Origin: Marinifilum breve
GTDB taxonomy: Bacteria; Bacteroidota; Bacteroidia; Bacteroidales; Marinifilaceae
Assembly: GCF_003202155.1 (NCBI RefSeq)
Contig: NZ_QFLI01000007.1
Span: forward strand, 62,001 to 126,000
DNA length: 64,000 nucleotides
Reading direction: 5' to 3'
Positions 53,970-62,602 of this stretch are shown here, piece by piece; the stretch's first letter is position 1, and each line of letters opens with the position of its first letter. The notes beneath the pieces are model-generated. The model had not been told where the DNA came from. It saw only the letters and a program-made list of their open reading frames with translations, and made no database searches. The position numbers were made by a program, and so were the translations under genes.

Positions 53970-54116
53970 CAGTTATTTTTTATCGTCTCCGAGTTCTTCT
54001 GTGTCGAAAACGGACCTTTTTGTGTCATCCCCGAACTTTTCTGTGTCATAAACAGAGGTCGCTGTGTCATTAACACAACTTTTTGTGTCTTCCTCAAGTT
54101 GTTCTGTATCGTCGCA
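53970..54116. repeat. 21-bp tandem repeat array (~7 units), second sequence type
   Basis: The units are GAGTTCTTCTGTGTCGAAAAC, GGACCTTTTTGTGTCATCCCC, GAACTTTTCTGTGTCATAAAC (from 53991) and onwards, with core TTCTGTGTC. On the minus strand they give a heptapeptide pattern [MS]TQKxxx. The open frame is TTG-initiated, and I do not call a gene. Confidence 0.8.
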
Positions 54117-54198
54117 TGCCTTCCCTTACATGTCAAACATCTTCGAGATGCTAGACATATTTATACCAACATCATTAATTCTTCGTTTGTTCCAATAT

Positions 54199-54438
54199 TT
54201 GCCTGAAAGGTAAAGATCATTCTAGCCCAGGGGAAAGGAGTGAAAACGACTGCCGCCCTGGGTTAGTGGGTTCAAAGGGTAATCGTCGCAACTGGCTTTT
54301 TTGATTGGTGTTGGTTGTTTATTGCGACGGAAATGGATGGTTGGTTTTGTCGTAGAAAGCTCCTCAAATATCCTACACCCTCATATTCTTTGCTCTACTT
54401 CCTCTCCATAAGGAGAGGATTGAGGTGAGGTGAGTTTT
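54199..54438 (-). repeat. Composite dispersed repeat, copy 3 (inverted)
   Basis: This is the reverse complement of copies 1 and 2: TTGCCTGAAAGG, TAGCCCAGGGGAAAGGAG, CGACTGCCGCCCTGGG, ATTGCGACGG, then AAAGCTCCTCAAATATCCTA and CCTCTCCATAAGGAGAGG. It shares the whole length of copy 2. Confidence 0.85.
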
Positions 54439-54724
54439 GTTACATCATTTTGCAATTTGAATTACCTCATCCCCTAACCCCTTCTCCTTTATGAGAAGGG
54501 GAATGTAATGCAAGTAATTAGCAATCCTAAACCTTTCTTGGCAGTTCCAACTTCCTCTCCTCAAGGAAAGGATTGAGGTGAGGTGATTTGAGTTTTTCTT
54601 ATTACACCCTTTTCCCTGTCGGGCCCACGATCCTGACTTATTCGGGACGGGATTCCCTAAAAGGGAAACACTCAACTAGAAACGTAAGATTTAAATTGCG
54701 TAGCAAGACATATTTTCACCAACA

Positions 54725-55753
54725 TCATTTATTCCTTCTCTTGTTCCAATATTGGATGTAATGATCCTGAGAAATTAGACCTATGGAACCCGAGTAGATT
54801 CCTCCACCTAGTGTGGCATCGTACACACGCACCACAATGGTATTTTTTTCGCTGGCACTTAATAGGTTTGTAGGCAGGTAATAGCCTCTTAATTGTTGCC
54901 ATGAGTTGGATCGGTCGCGAACGGTTTGTGGTTTGAATTCACCAGACTGTCCTACCAGAACGCCATTTACAAACACCTGATCGATGTCGTCAATCTTTCC
55001 CAAAACCAATACCATTCTGTCTTTTACAAATTCCTCTTCCAACTTAAACTCCAAGGCATAGCATGCATAACCATCATAGTTTTTATAGCCCTGATCTTCC
55101 CAGTTGCCCGGAACAATAATGTCATCCCAACTTTCTATCTGATCGATACTTTCATGTGCATACTGCCCTGTTTTAAACTTCCAGCTTCCGCTCAAGTCAA
55201 TATCCAGGGGAACTGCATCAACATCCATCATTACGCCCAGGTTTCCATGAACAATCCCGCCTTCTCCTCCATCGTCGTACACACGCACCGCAATGGTATT
55301 GGTCTCTTGCAACAAATCAGGAGGCAGTTTATAGCTCCTGAAAACATTGTATGCCGTTGAGAATCGAGGTGGAAATTTCCCTGATAATCCGATTCTTACT
55401 CCATTTACAAACACCTCATGCACATCATCGATATATCCCAATTGCAAATACAAAGCTTGTCTGTCGGGCAATTGTCGGGCACTAAAAGTTGTGCGATACC
55501 AGGCAAAGCCATCGTAACCATGGAAACCCTTGTTCTCCCATGCCGATGGAACATCAATCCACTCCCAGTCTGAATCGTTAAATTCAGGATTTGCCCACTC
55601 TTGCTTATCGCCAATGGAAAATTTCCAGCGATGACTTAAATCCATTACCTTTTTTAGATCCTGGGCCGAACTGATGCTCACAGAACCAAATAAAAGAAAC
55701 AGAATCAAGATTAACTTGCTTCGCAGATATGATATGTTTGAAGTATGAATCAT
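54725..55753 (-). CDS. Tandem GH2-type sugar-binding (jelly-roll) domain protein
   Basis: The 342-residue protein has a signal peptide (LILFLLFGSVSISSAQ). Two jelly-roll domains of the glycoside-hydrolase-family-2 N-terminal type follow (about 33-175 and 180-335). Both carry the pattern WKFSIGD...W..DDIDVPSAWE-like, IDDVHEVFVNGVRIGLSG and IAVRVYDDGGEGGI (second copy: IDDIDQVFVNG, IVVRVYDATLGGGI). There is no TIM-barrel catalytic domain. The protein probably binds glycans or acts as an adhesion module. It follows the 360-residue paralogue by 18 bp. Confidence 0.85.
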   Translation of the reverse strand: MIHTSNISYLRSKLILILFLLFGSVSISSAQDLKKVMDLSHRWKFSIGDKQEWANPEFNDSDWEWIDVPSAWENKGFHGYDGFAWYRTTFSARQLPDRQALYLQLGYIDDVHEVFVNGVRIGLSGKFPPRFSTAYNVFRSYKLPPDLLQETNTIAVRVYDDGGEGGIVHGNLGVMMDVDAVPLDIDLSGSWKFKTGQYAHESIDQIESWDDIIVPGNWEDQGYKNYDGYACYALEFKLEEEFVKDRMVLVLGKIDDIDQVFVNGVLVGQSGEFKPQTVRDRSNSWQQLRGYYLPTNLLSASEKNTIVVRVYDATLGGGIYSGSIGLISQDHYIQYWNKRRNK

Positions 55754-55771
55754 TATTCAGATAATTTAATA

Positions 55772-56854
55772 TTAATCGAACCAGTAATCCAGGAATTTCT
55801 TGAATGAACTTCGATTGTCTTTCATTGATTTATTAATGATTGGACTTGCCGTTTCACGATCTGTAATTCCAATCGGTCCATCGTAAATTCCACCTGGTCC
55901 TGTATGATCTCTCACCATAATTTCTATGGTATTCTCCCCTCCTCTATTCAATAAATTATCGGGAATATCGTATGCTCTGAGTAAATAGTTATCAGAGACG
56001 TATGAATATCTTCTGTTTTTTCTTCTCAACTGACTGGACGATCCTATTTTTTCACCATTCAAGTATACCTCATCCACATCATCAATTACCCCTGCAAACA
56101 GCACCTGTCCGTTGGTACTTAAGCTGGATGGATAGGTAAAAGTTTTGGTATAAACAGCTCTTCCGTCTAGCTGATTGTATCCCCTGGCTTCCCAAAAGCC
56201 TGGAACAAAAATCTTTCCTTCGCGGTAGGTAATCACCTTTCGATTGCTTTTATCCACCTCTTTACTGGTTTCAAAATCCCAATATCCCGAAAGGTCAACA
56301 TTCATTTTAAACTGATCGGAATCGAAAGAAATGTTAATCTCTCCTCCTGTTATGCCACCTTCATTGAAATCATCGAAAACTCGAACTGCAATCAGGTTGG
56401 AGCCTTCTTTATTTAAAATGTTCCTGGGTATTGGATACATTCTTGGAATGCCATGGGCCGTTTGAGCCAAGGGGCCCATTTGCCCGCTTGCACCTACCAG
56501 TCTCCCATTTACATACACTTCGTCGGCATCATCAATATTTCCCATGTTCAAATAAACATACTGAGCCGATTTGGGAGGCGTAATGGTGAAGTTTTTTCGA
56601 TACCATGCATATCCATTGTAATTCTGAAATCCATTCTGTTCCCAGGATTGAGGAACAAATACCTTCGTCCATTTCGAATCGTTGTAATCGGGGCTGGCCC
56701 ACTGGGGATCATCCCCGATTGAAAACTTCCAGTATCCTTTCAGGTTCACCAAGGATTTCAATTCTTTGGCATGTGCATTACCCGCCGAGAATGCTATGAT
56801 AATCACAAGTATCAAAATCTTATTCAAACCCAATATTTTTATATTGCTATTCAC
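55772..56854 (-). CDS. Tandem GH2-type sugar-binding (jelly-roll) domain protein, paralogue
   Basis: The 360-residue protein has a signal peptide (LVIIIAFSAGNAHA). Two jelly-roll domains of the same kind as the neighbour lie at about 35-175 and 185-330: LKGYWKFSIGDDPQWASPDY, NIDDADEVYVNGRLVGASG, IAVRVFDDFNEGGITGG, then VIDDVDEVYLNGEKIG and IEIMVRDHTGPGGIYDG. No catalytic Glu pair of GH2 is present. The two genes clearly come from a tandem duplication. The operon continues upstream with the 121-residue protein gene (18 bp gap). Confidence 0.85.
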   Translation of the reverse strand: MNSNIKILGLNKILILVIIIAFSAGNAHAKELKSLVNLKGYWKFSIGDDPQWASPDYNDSKWTKVFVPQSWEQNGFQNYNGYAWYRKNFTITPPKSAQYVYLNMGNIDDADEVYVNGRLVGASGQMGPLAQTAHGIPRMYPIPRNILNKEGSNLIAVRVFDDFNEGGITGGEINISFDSDQFKMNVDLSGYWDFETSKEVDKSNRKVITYREGKIFVPGFWEARGYNQLDGRAVYTKTFTYPSSLSTNGQVLFAGVIDDVDEVYLNGEKIGSSSQLRRKNRRYSYVSDNYLLRAYDIPDNLLNRGGENTIEIMVRDHTGPGGIYDGPIGITDRETASPIINKSMKDNRSSFKKFLDYWFD

Positions 56855-56872
56855 TATTTCCTTCTTTTAATT

Positions 56873-57238
56873 CTACTTCTCCTGAATTGCAAACTTCAAT
56901 CGCAATGCCAATTCTTCACCACTTAATGCTGCACTTGTTCTGATCTTCTTGTTTTCAAACTTCTTGCGGATTGCCGCCTTTAGTTCTTCATCAAAACCGA
57001 TCACCTTACTTACCACTACTTCATTGTTTTCATTTACAGTGCATCGCAATACGATCAATTCTGTTTCGCCACTTCTTACATAGTCGGTAAAACTAACATG
57101 GCTGGCAACTTTTTGAATCTTCTTTAAAACTGCGCTTTTCTCTTTTTCTATTTTTTTGGTTTCAGGCGTAATTGCCATTCCTAAATTAACAGTTAATAAA
57201 CATGTTAAAACAAGCATTGTAATTTTTAAACTTTTCAT
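56873..57238 (-). CDS. Exported small protein of unknown function
   Basis: The 121-residue protein has a signal peptide (TMLVLTCLLTVNLGMA). The mature part is a mixed alpha/beta domain with ELIVLRCTVNENNEVVVSKVIGFDEELKAAIRKKFENKKIR, which vaguely resembles the C-terminal TonB-like fold used in many Bacteroidota proteins (a short strand, then V.G.D..L...I). Not assigned. It is the first gene of an apparent three-gene operon with the jelly-roll proteins, in the same direction as the two-component system 413 bp upstream. Confidence 0.65.
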   Translation of the reverse strand: MKSLKITMLVLTCLLTVNLGMAITPETKKIEKEKSAVLKKIQKVASHVSFTDYVRSGETELIVLRCTVNENNEVVVSKVIGFDEELKAAIRKKFENKKIRTSAALSGEELALRLKFAIQEK

Positions 57239-57651
57239 GACCCTATTTTTTTTAGTTTTTACATTTCGTTTAGAAATTTTTAGAAGATCGGAATCGCGCG
57301 CCTTCCGTTCTTTTCTAATCTTAAATTTCTAATGTAAAATTAGGGCTACTTTAAATCATAAGTGTCACAGCAAAATCAGCAATTGTCATAAATTGTCATC
57401 AACTGTGAACAATTATCAATTAACAATGATCAATTAACACTTATACTATTGACAACCTAACACTTACCATACATGCCTGTTTTTTTTATCTAATACTCTA
57501 AAATTTCAATTTCTTCCCTTTTAGGAGATCCCGTCCCGAATTAATCGGGATCGCGGAGGCGACAGCCAGAAGGGTGCATTTTCATTGTCTAATCAATACA
57601 TTTACTTTACCCCTTAATTGGTAATAATTGATCATTGTTAATTGCACATTG
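57239..57651. other. 413-bp intergenic region with hairpin repeats
   Basis: This region probably contains the promoter of the jelly-roll operon. It holds the palindromic repeat GATCCCGTCCCGAATTAATC (57527-57546) and a GGATCGCGGAG-type stem, plus short ATTGTTAATTGATC-like repeats (57408-57435, 57625-57658) that recur near 9297-9345. No gene visible. Confidence 0.6.
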
Positions 57652-58341
57652 CTAATTGCTCACCAATCGATATCCCACACCATGTACCGTCAAAATAATT
57701 TTTGCATGATTTGGATCATCTTCTATTTTTTGTCTCAGCTTCAATATAAAATTATCAATGGTTCTTGAAGTGGGTTGATATTCGGTTCCCCAAACTTCAT
57801 CCAACAAATCATCTCTGCTAACTGTTTTATTCTTGTGATTCCACAGGTAGTGAAGAATTTCCACTTCCTTATGAGACATCTTTACCTCTTCTCCATCAAC
57901 AAAGCCTTCGAAGGATTTGAAATCTACACTTAATCGTCCAAGCTCTATTTTTTCCTCCTCTTTGCCAGCCGTTACATTCTGAGTTCGGCGCAAAACCGCA
58001 CGAATTCTGGCCAATAACTCTCTCAAGCCAAATGGTTTGGTAATGTAATCATCAGCACCAAGCTCCAAACCCAATACCTTATCAATCTCTTCTCCCTTTG
58101 CCGTAAGCAGGATAATTGGCGTTTGAATGCCTTTAGCTCTTGCTTTTTTACAGATGTCGAATCCTGAAATTTTAGGAAGCATTACATCCAGCAAAACCAG
58201 GCTGTAATTGTTCTCCAAAATCTTGTTCAGGCCAATTTCGCCATCTTCAGCCGTATCCACCTCGTACGATTCAAATTCTAAATTGTCCTTTAAACCCATT
58301 AACATGCTGGGTTCGTCTTCTACTATTAAAATGGGATACAT
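57652..58341 (-). CDS. OmpR-family response regulator
   Basis: The 229-residue protein has a receiver with acidic pair Glu8/Asp9 (IVEDEPS), phospho-acceptor Asp52 (VLLDVMLP), Thr80 and Lys102 (DDYITKPFG). A winged-helix DNA-binding domain (about 130-227) follows, with SHKEVEILHYLWNHKNKTVSRDDLL, GTEYQPTSRTIDNFILKLRQK and GVGYRLV at the end. It forms a transcribed pair with the histidine kinase gene 29 bp upstream. Its targets may include the jelly-roll operon that follows (inference). Confidence 0.93.
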   Translation of the reverse strand: MYPILIVEDEPSMLMGLKDNLEFESYEVDTAEDGEIGLNKILENNYSLVLLDVMLPKISGFDICKKARAKGIQTPIILLTAKGEEIDKVLGLELGADDYITKPFGLRELLARIRAVLRRTQNVTAGKEEEKIELGRLSVDFKSFEGFVDGEEVKMSHKEVEILHYLWNHKNKTVSRDDLLDEVWGTEYQPTSRTIDNFILKLRQKIEDDPNHAKIILTVHGVGYRLVSN

Positions 58342-58370
58342 TTTCTATATGATTTGAAATTATTCAATGT

Positions 58371-59900
58371 TTATTTTACCGGAAACAACAAACTAAAGCA
58401 AGATCCTTTTCCAAACTCACTTGCAAGTTCAACTTTACCATGATGCGCTTCCATAATGTGTTTTACAATGCTTAAGCCAATACCAGATCCTTTTGCCTTG
58501 TGTGCCAAATTGCCCGTGGTAACCCTGTAAAACTTATCGAATACCATTGGCTGATCTTTCTTCTCAATTCCAATGCCATAATCCTTCACATCCACACGAA
58601 CACAATCTGCATCCATATAGGTGATAAGCTCTATCTTCTTCACATCAGCGCTGTATTTCATTCCATTGTCAACTAAATTGATAATGGCTTCGGCAACTGC
58701 CTCTTTGTCTACTTTGATATCCGGTATCTGATCTGCCAATTGTAGCTCAATCTCAAAACCATTCTGATCGAAATGCTGTTGGTAATTGGCTACGATGTTC
58801 TCAATTTCGGTATTCAAATTCGTATTGATAAAGTGATATTCTCTCTTACCTCGCTCAATTCTACTAAAGTTCAGAATCTTATTCACCATTCTCGACAAAC
58901 GGTTGGCTTCGGTATTGATTACCTTATAATACTCCATCTTCTTCTCTTCGGTCGGAATGCGTCCCATTTCCAGGGTTTCGGAGTACATATTAATCAAAGC
59001 CAATGGCGTTCTGATCTCATGAGAAACATTGGAAATAAACTCTGTTTTCAACTGATTCAATCTGATCTGTTTCCTGATATTCTTGTACACAAACCAGGCT
59101 GCCAGTAGTAAAATGATATCCATCACAATCAGCAGAATGATATTGGTGCGCGTTCTTTCTCTTACCAAATCTTCGATGGTATTTCCTCGCATCTGAATGC
59201 CCAACTGGTAACCGGGAAACAACCATATGTCCTTCTTCTGGGTGATATTTTTATCTTCGTCTCCCTGAATATGATTGGCATATACCTCTTCTGTTTCGTC
59301 TTTATAAACAGAAATGTAGAAACGTTCCTGGGCCACCGACTGTATCTTTGGCCCCATATTTTCACTAATAAACTTATCGGTATCCACCAGTAACAGCACT
59401 GTTTTCACAGATAAACTATCCTTCTGCAATGCAAATGCAAACAAGCTTTTGCCTGCTAATGAATTGGGTAAAGCCTCAATTTTTCGATACCCACTTTTTA
59501 CATAGCGCTGCAGCTGCTCAATCTTTTTCAAATTGGCTGCAAAATCAAGTTCAAGGATTGAATGCAAACGGACTAAACTATCTTCAGGGATTTTCTCTTT
59601 CGCATACAAATTAAAATCATCAACATCTTTAAGTCCTATGGCATCTATCGAGTAATTTTTCGATAACAAAGTGCTGATGTCTTCCGTTTCACGCTCCAAA
59701 CGGTTGGCCCAGGCACTCATCACATCATCCGAATATTGATTCAATGAAAACAAAATGGACTCCAATTGTCCTGTGTAAATGGAATCAATAACGGCTTCGT
59801 TCTTACTTAAATTACTGATTTCGTAAGCAGAAAAGAACAATGATGGCAGCACCAATATCAGGGTTAAAACAATACCGATTTTCAATCCGGGTTTTATCAT
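58371..59900 (-). CDS. Membrane-bound sensor histidine kinase
   Basis: The 509-residue protein has a transmembrane helix near the N-end (IGIVLTLILVLPSLFFSAYE), a long periplasmic sensor region (about 30-245, no recognised PAS or cache motif), and a second helix (TNIILLIVMDIILLLAAWFVY, about 250-270). HisKA motif FISNVSHEIRTPLALINMY (His in SHEIR) follows. The HATPase has N-box INLVDNGMKYSAD, G1 VKDYGIGIEKKD, F and G2 KGSGIGLSIVKHI. It is cognate to the OmpR-type regulator just downstream. Confidence 0.94.
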   Translation of the reverse strand: MIKPGLKIGIVLTLILVLPSLFFSAYEISNLSKNEAVIDSIYTGQLESILFSLNQYSDDVMSAWANRLERETEDISTLLSKNYSIDAIGLKDVDDFNLYAKEKIPEDSLVRLHSILELDFAANLKKIEQLQRYVKSGYRKIEALPNSLAGKSLFAFALQKDSLSVKTVLLLVDTDKFISENMGPKIQSVAQERFYISVYKDETEEVYANHIQGDEDKNITQKKDIWLFPGYQLGIQMRGNTIEDLVRERTRTNIILLIVMDIILLLAAWFVYKNIRKQIRLNQLKTEFISNVSHEIRTPLALINMYSETLEMGRIPTEEKKMEYYKVINTEANRLSRMVNKILNFSRIERGKREYHFINTNLNTEIENIVANYQQHFDQNGFEIELQLADQIPDIKVDKEAVAEAIINLVDNGMKYSADVKKIELITYMDADCVRVDVKDYGIGIEKKDQPMVFDKFYRVTTGNLAHKAKGSGIGLSIVKHIMEAHHGKVELASEFGKGSCFSLLFPVK

Positions 59901-60426
59901 TTGCTATGCTTTTGTTTACCCAAATATAAGCATTAATGGTGACGATAAAACAGATGAAGCTTTTCCACCAAATAAAAATTACTAAGCATTTCTATTAATT
60001 GGCTCCATATGATATTTAGAGAGTTGCCTTTTAAATTATCTACAGTTCGTAAGGTGAAGTATTAATGACTTTTACCTTATTCGAATATGCTTTGTGGGCA
60101 TTGGAAGGTCAAGCTGCTTATGTGTAGAAAACTTTTAGAAAGACGGGAAAGCTGAGAACTTGTTCGAAGATCATCCCGCCGCACTTAAAGTTTTCAAATA
60201 TCAGTAGTTTGATCTTACACGCCCTAGATTTTTTGCTTACTTTTTCATCAATGGAAAAAGTAAGAGCCACGCGGCTTGAGCTAAGTAAATCTATGAAGTA
60301 ATGGGATGATTTAATTGACAACCTTTACGATTCAAGACTATCTCTAAAAAAAACAAGCCATGACTCAAAATGAATCATGGCTTTGAATTTACTAACTACA
60401 ATAACCCGTGCTTGAATAGAACACTG
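59901..60426. other. 526-bp non-coding region with perfect palindrome
   Basis: A perfect 11-bp-arm hairpin (CTTACTTTTTC at 60236-60246 and GAAAAAGTAAG at 60254-60264, 7-base loop) sits in a stretch resembling dispersed intergenic repeats. A minus-strand open frame 60118-60321 is probably repeat-derived. The region ends in the terminator of the arsenite permease gene. Confidence 0.6.
60355..60383 (-). terminator. Intrinsic terminator of the arsenic operon
   Basis: AAGCCATGACTCA (60355-60367) pairs with TGAATCATGGCTT (60371-60383) with one mismatch. On the minus strand a T-run follows, 44 bp after the acr3 stop. Confidence 0.8.
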
Positions 60427-61509
60427 TTAACTATCAGTATCCGTGGCACATTTTACAACGTCAAGCTTGCCACCAAAATATTTTTCTTTAAGTCGTAAGG
60501 ATACATTTACCAATGCGATTAATACCGGTACCTCTACCAATGGTCCGATAACCGCTGCAAAAGCTACACCTGAATTGATACCAAATACCGCAATTGCAAC
60601 TGCAATGGCCAATTCGAAATTGTTACTTGCTGCTGTAAAGGATAAACTGGTTGTTTTCGAATACCCTGCCTTGAATTTGTGTCCCATAAAGAATGAGATC
60701 AAGAACATTACAACAAAGTAGATTACCAATGGAACTGCGATACGAACCACATCGAATGGCAACTGTACAATGTATTCACCTTTTAACGAAAACATTACAA
60801 AAATCGTAAACAACAATGCAAACAAGGTAAGCGGACTAATTTTTGGAATGAATTTCTTCTGATACCAGTCTTTTCCTTTTGCCTTGATTCCAAAGTAACG
60901 AGTAAGCATTCCTGCAAAGAATGGAATTCCAAGATAGATTAATACACTCTCGGCAATATCGCCCATGGTTACATCAACCACCGACCCCTGAAGGCCAAAA
61001 TACTCAGGCAATACTGTAATAAATACATATGCGTATACAGAAAAGAATAATACCTGGAATATGCTGTTAAAAGCTACCAATCCTGCAGCATATTCAGGGT
61101 CTCCTTTGGCCAAATCGTTCCATACAATTACCATGGCAATACATCTTGCCAGGCCAATCAAAATTAAACCTGTCATGTATTCAGGATAATCTTGCAAGAA
61201 AAGAATTGCCAAAGCGAACATTAAAGTTGGACCTAACAACCAGTTCTGTATCAATGATAAGATTAAGATCTTACGGTTTTTGAACACATCCTTTAACTCT
61301 TCATATTTTACCTTTGCCAATGGAGGATACATCATGATCACCAATCCTATTGCAATCGGAACGTTTGTTGTTCCAACCGATAGTTTGTTCCAAAATCCAG
61401 CCATTGCAGGGAAAAAATAACCTGCTCCCACACCTATTGCCATTGCAGCAAAAATCCACAAGGTTAGGTATCTATCCAAAAAGGACAATTTTTTATTTAA
61501 TGATCCCAT
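60427..61509 (-). CDS. acr3: ACR3-family arsenite efflux permease
   Basis: The 360-residue protein has ten predicted helices and ACR3 signatures: [56 protein letters not shown] with the conserved Cys, and [24 protein letters not shown]. It exports As(OH)3 or arsenite from the cytosol. It is the last gene of the arsR-arsC-acr3 operon, 34 bp downstream of arsC. Confidence 0.95.
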   Translation of the reverse strand: MGSLNKKLSFLDRYLTLWIFAAMAIGVGAGYFFPAMAGFWNKLSVGTTNVPIAIGLVIMMYPPLAKVKYEELKDVFKNRKILILSLIQNWLLGPTLMFALAILFLQDYPEYMTGLILIGLARCIAMVIVWNDLAKGDPEYAAGLVAFNSIFQVLFFSVYAYVFITVLPEYFGLQGSVVDVTMGDIAESVLIYLGIPFFAGMLTRYFGIKAKGKDWYQKKFIPKISPLTLFALLFTIFVMFSLKGEYIVQLPFDVVRIAVPLVIYFVVMFLISFFMGHKFKAGYSKTTSLSFTAASNNFELAIAVAIAVFGINSGVAFAAVIGPLVEVPVLIALVNVSLRLKEKYFGGKLDVVKCATDTDS

Positions 61510-61543
61510 AATTCTAACTATACTATTTGCTACCTGTTCTTAA

Positions 61544-61969
61544 TTATGCATTCTTCAAGATGTACTCTTCATTGAATTTTACAAAATCTCTTCTGATCTC
61601 ATCACGTACACGACGGAATACATCGAAAATTTCTTCTTCAGTTCCTTCTGCGTAAGCTGGATCATCAAAACCAATATGAAGACGGGTTCCTACTGGCCCT
61701 AAGAACGCCGGACATGCCTCTTTGGCACCACCACATACCGAAATCAAGAAATCAACACCCTCATCAAGGAATTCATCAACCATTTTTGGACGGTGAGAAC
61801 TGATATCTATTCCAATTTCAGCCATCGCTTTAATCGCTAAAGGATGTACTTGATCTGCAATCTTTGTACCTGCAGACACAACTTCCAATTCTGGATTAAT
61901 ATCTCTCAAAATTGCTTCACCCATTTGACTTCTACATGAGTTTCCTGTACACAACACCAATACTTTCAT
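61544..61969 (-). CDS. arsC: Arsenate reductase, low-molecular-weight phosphatase type
   Basis: The 141-residue protein has the P-loop Cys7-X5-Arg13 (CTGNSCR) and the redox cysteines Cys79 and Cys86 (SVCGGAKEACPAF), in the order and spacing used by thioredoxin-coupled LMW ArsC. IGFDDPAYAEGTEEE supplies the catalytic-Asp loop. It reduces arsenate to arsenite for export by the adjacent permease. Confidence 0.95.
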   Translation of the reverse strand: MKVLVLCTGNSCRSQMGEAILRDINPELEVVSAGTKIADQVHPLAIKAMAEIGIDISSHRPKMVDEFLDEGVDFLISVCGGAKEACPAFLGPVGTRLHIGFDDPAYAEGTEEEIFDVFRRVRDEIRRDFVKFNEEYILKNA

Positions 61970-62021
61970 CTGATATAATTTTATTCAATTTTTCAGCAAA
62001 ATAGCTGAGTAAGTATTAACC

Positions 62022-62057
62022 TTCTATGTTGTAATCCAAATTTATTACAACATAGAA
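62022..62057. promoter_or_regulatory. Perfect inverted repeat between arsR and arsC
   Basis: The arms TTCTATGTTGTAAT (62022-62035) and ATTACAACATAGAA (62044-62057) are perfect over 14 bp with an 8-bp spacer. It sits in the 93-bp gap after arsR. Possibly an ArsR operator or an attenuator. It lacks a T-run, so terminator function is less likely. Confidence 0.55.
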
Positions 62058-62062
62058 AGTTA

Positions 62063-62389
62063 TTAACAAGTTTTATTTTCTGATGGAGTTATTTCTTCAA
62101 ACAAACCTCCAAATGCATTTTTCAATTTCTCTATACCCTCTTTGTTCAAGCAATATTTAATTTTTAAGCCTTCAACATCTCCTTGAATTAATCCCATTGA
62201 TTTTAATTCTTTTAAATGCTGCGAAACCGTTGTTCTACTCAAAGGCAAATAATCAGAGATATCACCGGAAATACAGGTTGGAGTCGAAGCTAAAAACTGC
62301 AAAATTGCAATTCTTGCAGGATGAGACAGAGCCTTTGCCAATGAGGCAATCTCCTGCTGATTCTCTTCAAATAATTCTAATTTCTTCAT
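62063..62389 (-). CDS. arsR: ArsR-family winged-helix regulator
   Basis: With start at 62389 (MKKLELFEENQQEIASLAKAL) the protein has 108 residues. The frame extends to 62425 with an alternative Met. The winged helix-turn-helix carries ALSHPARIAILQFLAS, DISDYLPLSRTTVSQHLKELKSMG and GDVEGLKIKYCLN. Cys near 40 (TPTCISGDI) replaces the classical ELCVCDL metal site, and a terminal Cys (ENKTC) and the Cys in KYC could complete an As(III) site. It would repress the arsR-arsC-acr3 operon until arsenite binds. Confidence 0.92.
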   Translation of the reverse strand: MKKLELFEENQQEIASLAKALSHPARIAILQFLASTPTCISGDISDYLPLSRTTVSQHLKELKSMGLIQGDVEGLKIKYCLNKEGIEKLKNAFGGLFEEITPSENKTC

Positions 62390-62547
62390 AAGTTCTCCAT
62401 TTCTTATTTCTAATGTCGCAAACATACGTCATTAATTTGAAACTGCAAACAAATTCTCAAAAATTTACAATTTATTAACACCGACCCAAGTCTTAAACCA
62501 CTTAGATTTTTACTTATAACAGATTGAATATCACACTCACAAACTAA

Positions 62548-62584
62548 AAAAAAGGTCCTTCTCGAAATGAGAAGGACCTTTTTT
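62548..62584 (-). terminator. Strong intrinsic terminator
   Basis: Perfect 16-bp arms (62548-62563 and 62569-62584; core AAGGTCCTTCTC / GAGAAGGACCTT), 5-base loop GAAAT, with A- and T-runs on both ends. It terminates the YqhD-like gene. Confidence 0.93.
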
Positions 62585-62602
62585 GTAAATTATCTTGATT
62601 GA

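Larger units (their letters stand above)
53417..54724. other. 1.3-kb non-coding, repeat-laden region
   Basis: Beyond the GTGCAC palindromes it holds a dispersed repeat (53690-53815, core GTCATGTTGAATGAAATGAA and CAGATTCTTCGCTAAGTCAG), a 21-bp tandem array, the composite repeat in reverse, and several TCCTCTCC/GGAGAGGA and GGGAA/TTCCC hairpins (54380-54670). A few open frames of 60-110 codons begin at TTG or lie within repeats. None has coding support. Confidence 0.65.

Noticed and set aside
53891-54136. Open frame of 81 codons on the minus strand, [MS]TQK heptads
   Set aside because: TTG start and purely repeat-derived, with no flanking gene structure.
60118-60321. Minus-strand frame of 67 codons
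   Set aside because: It overlaps a palindrome (60236-60264) in a region that looks like dispersed repeat. No domain or start signal.
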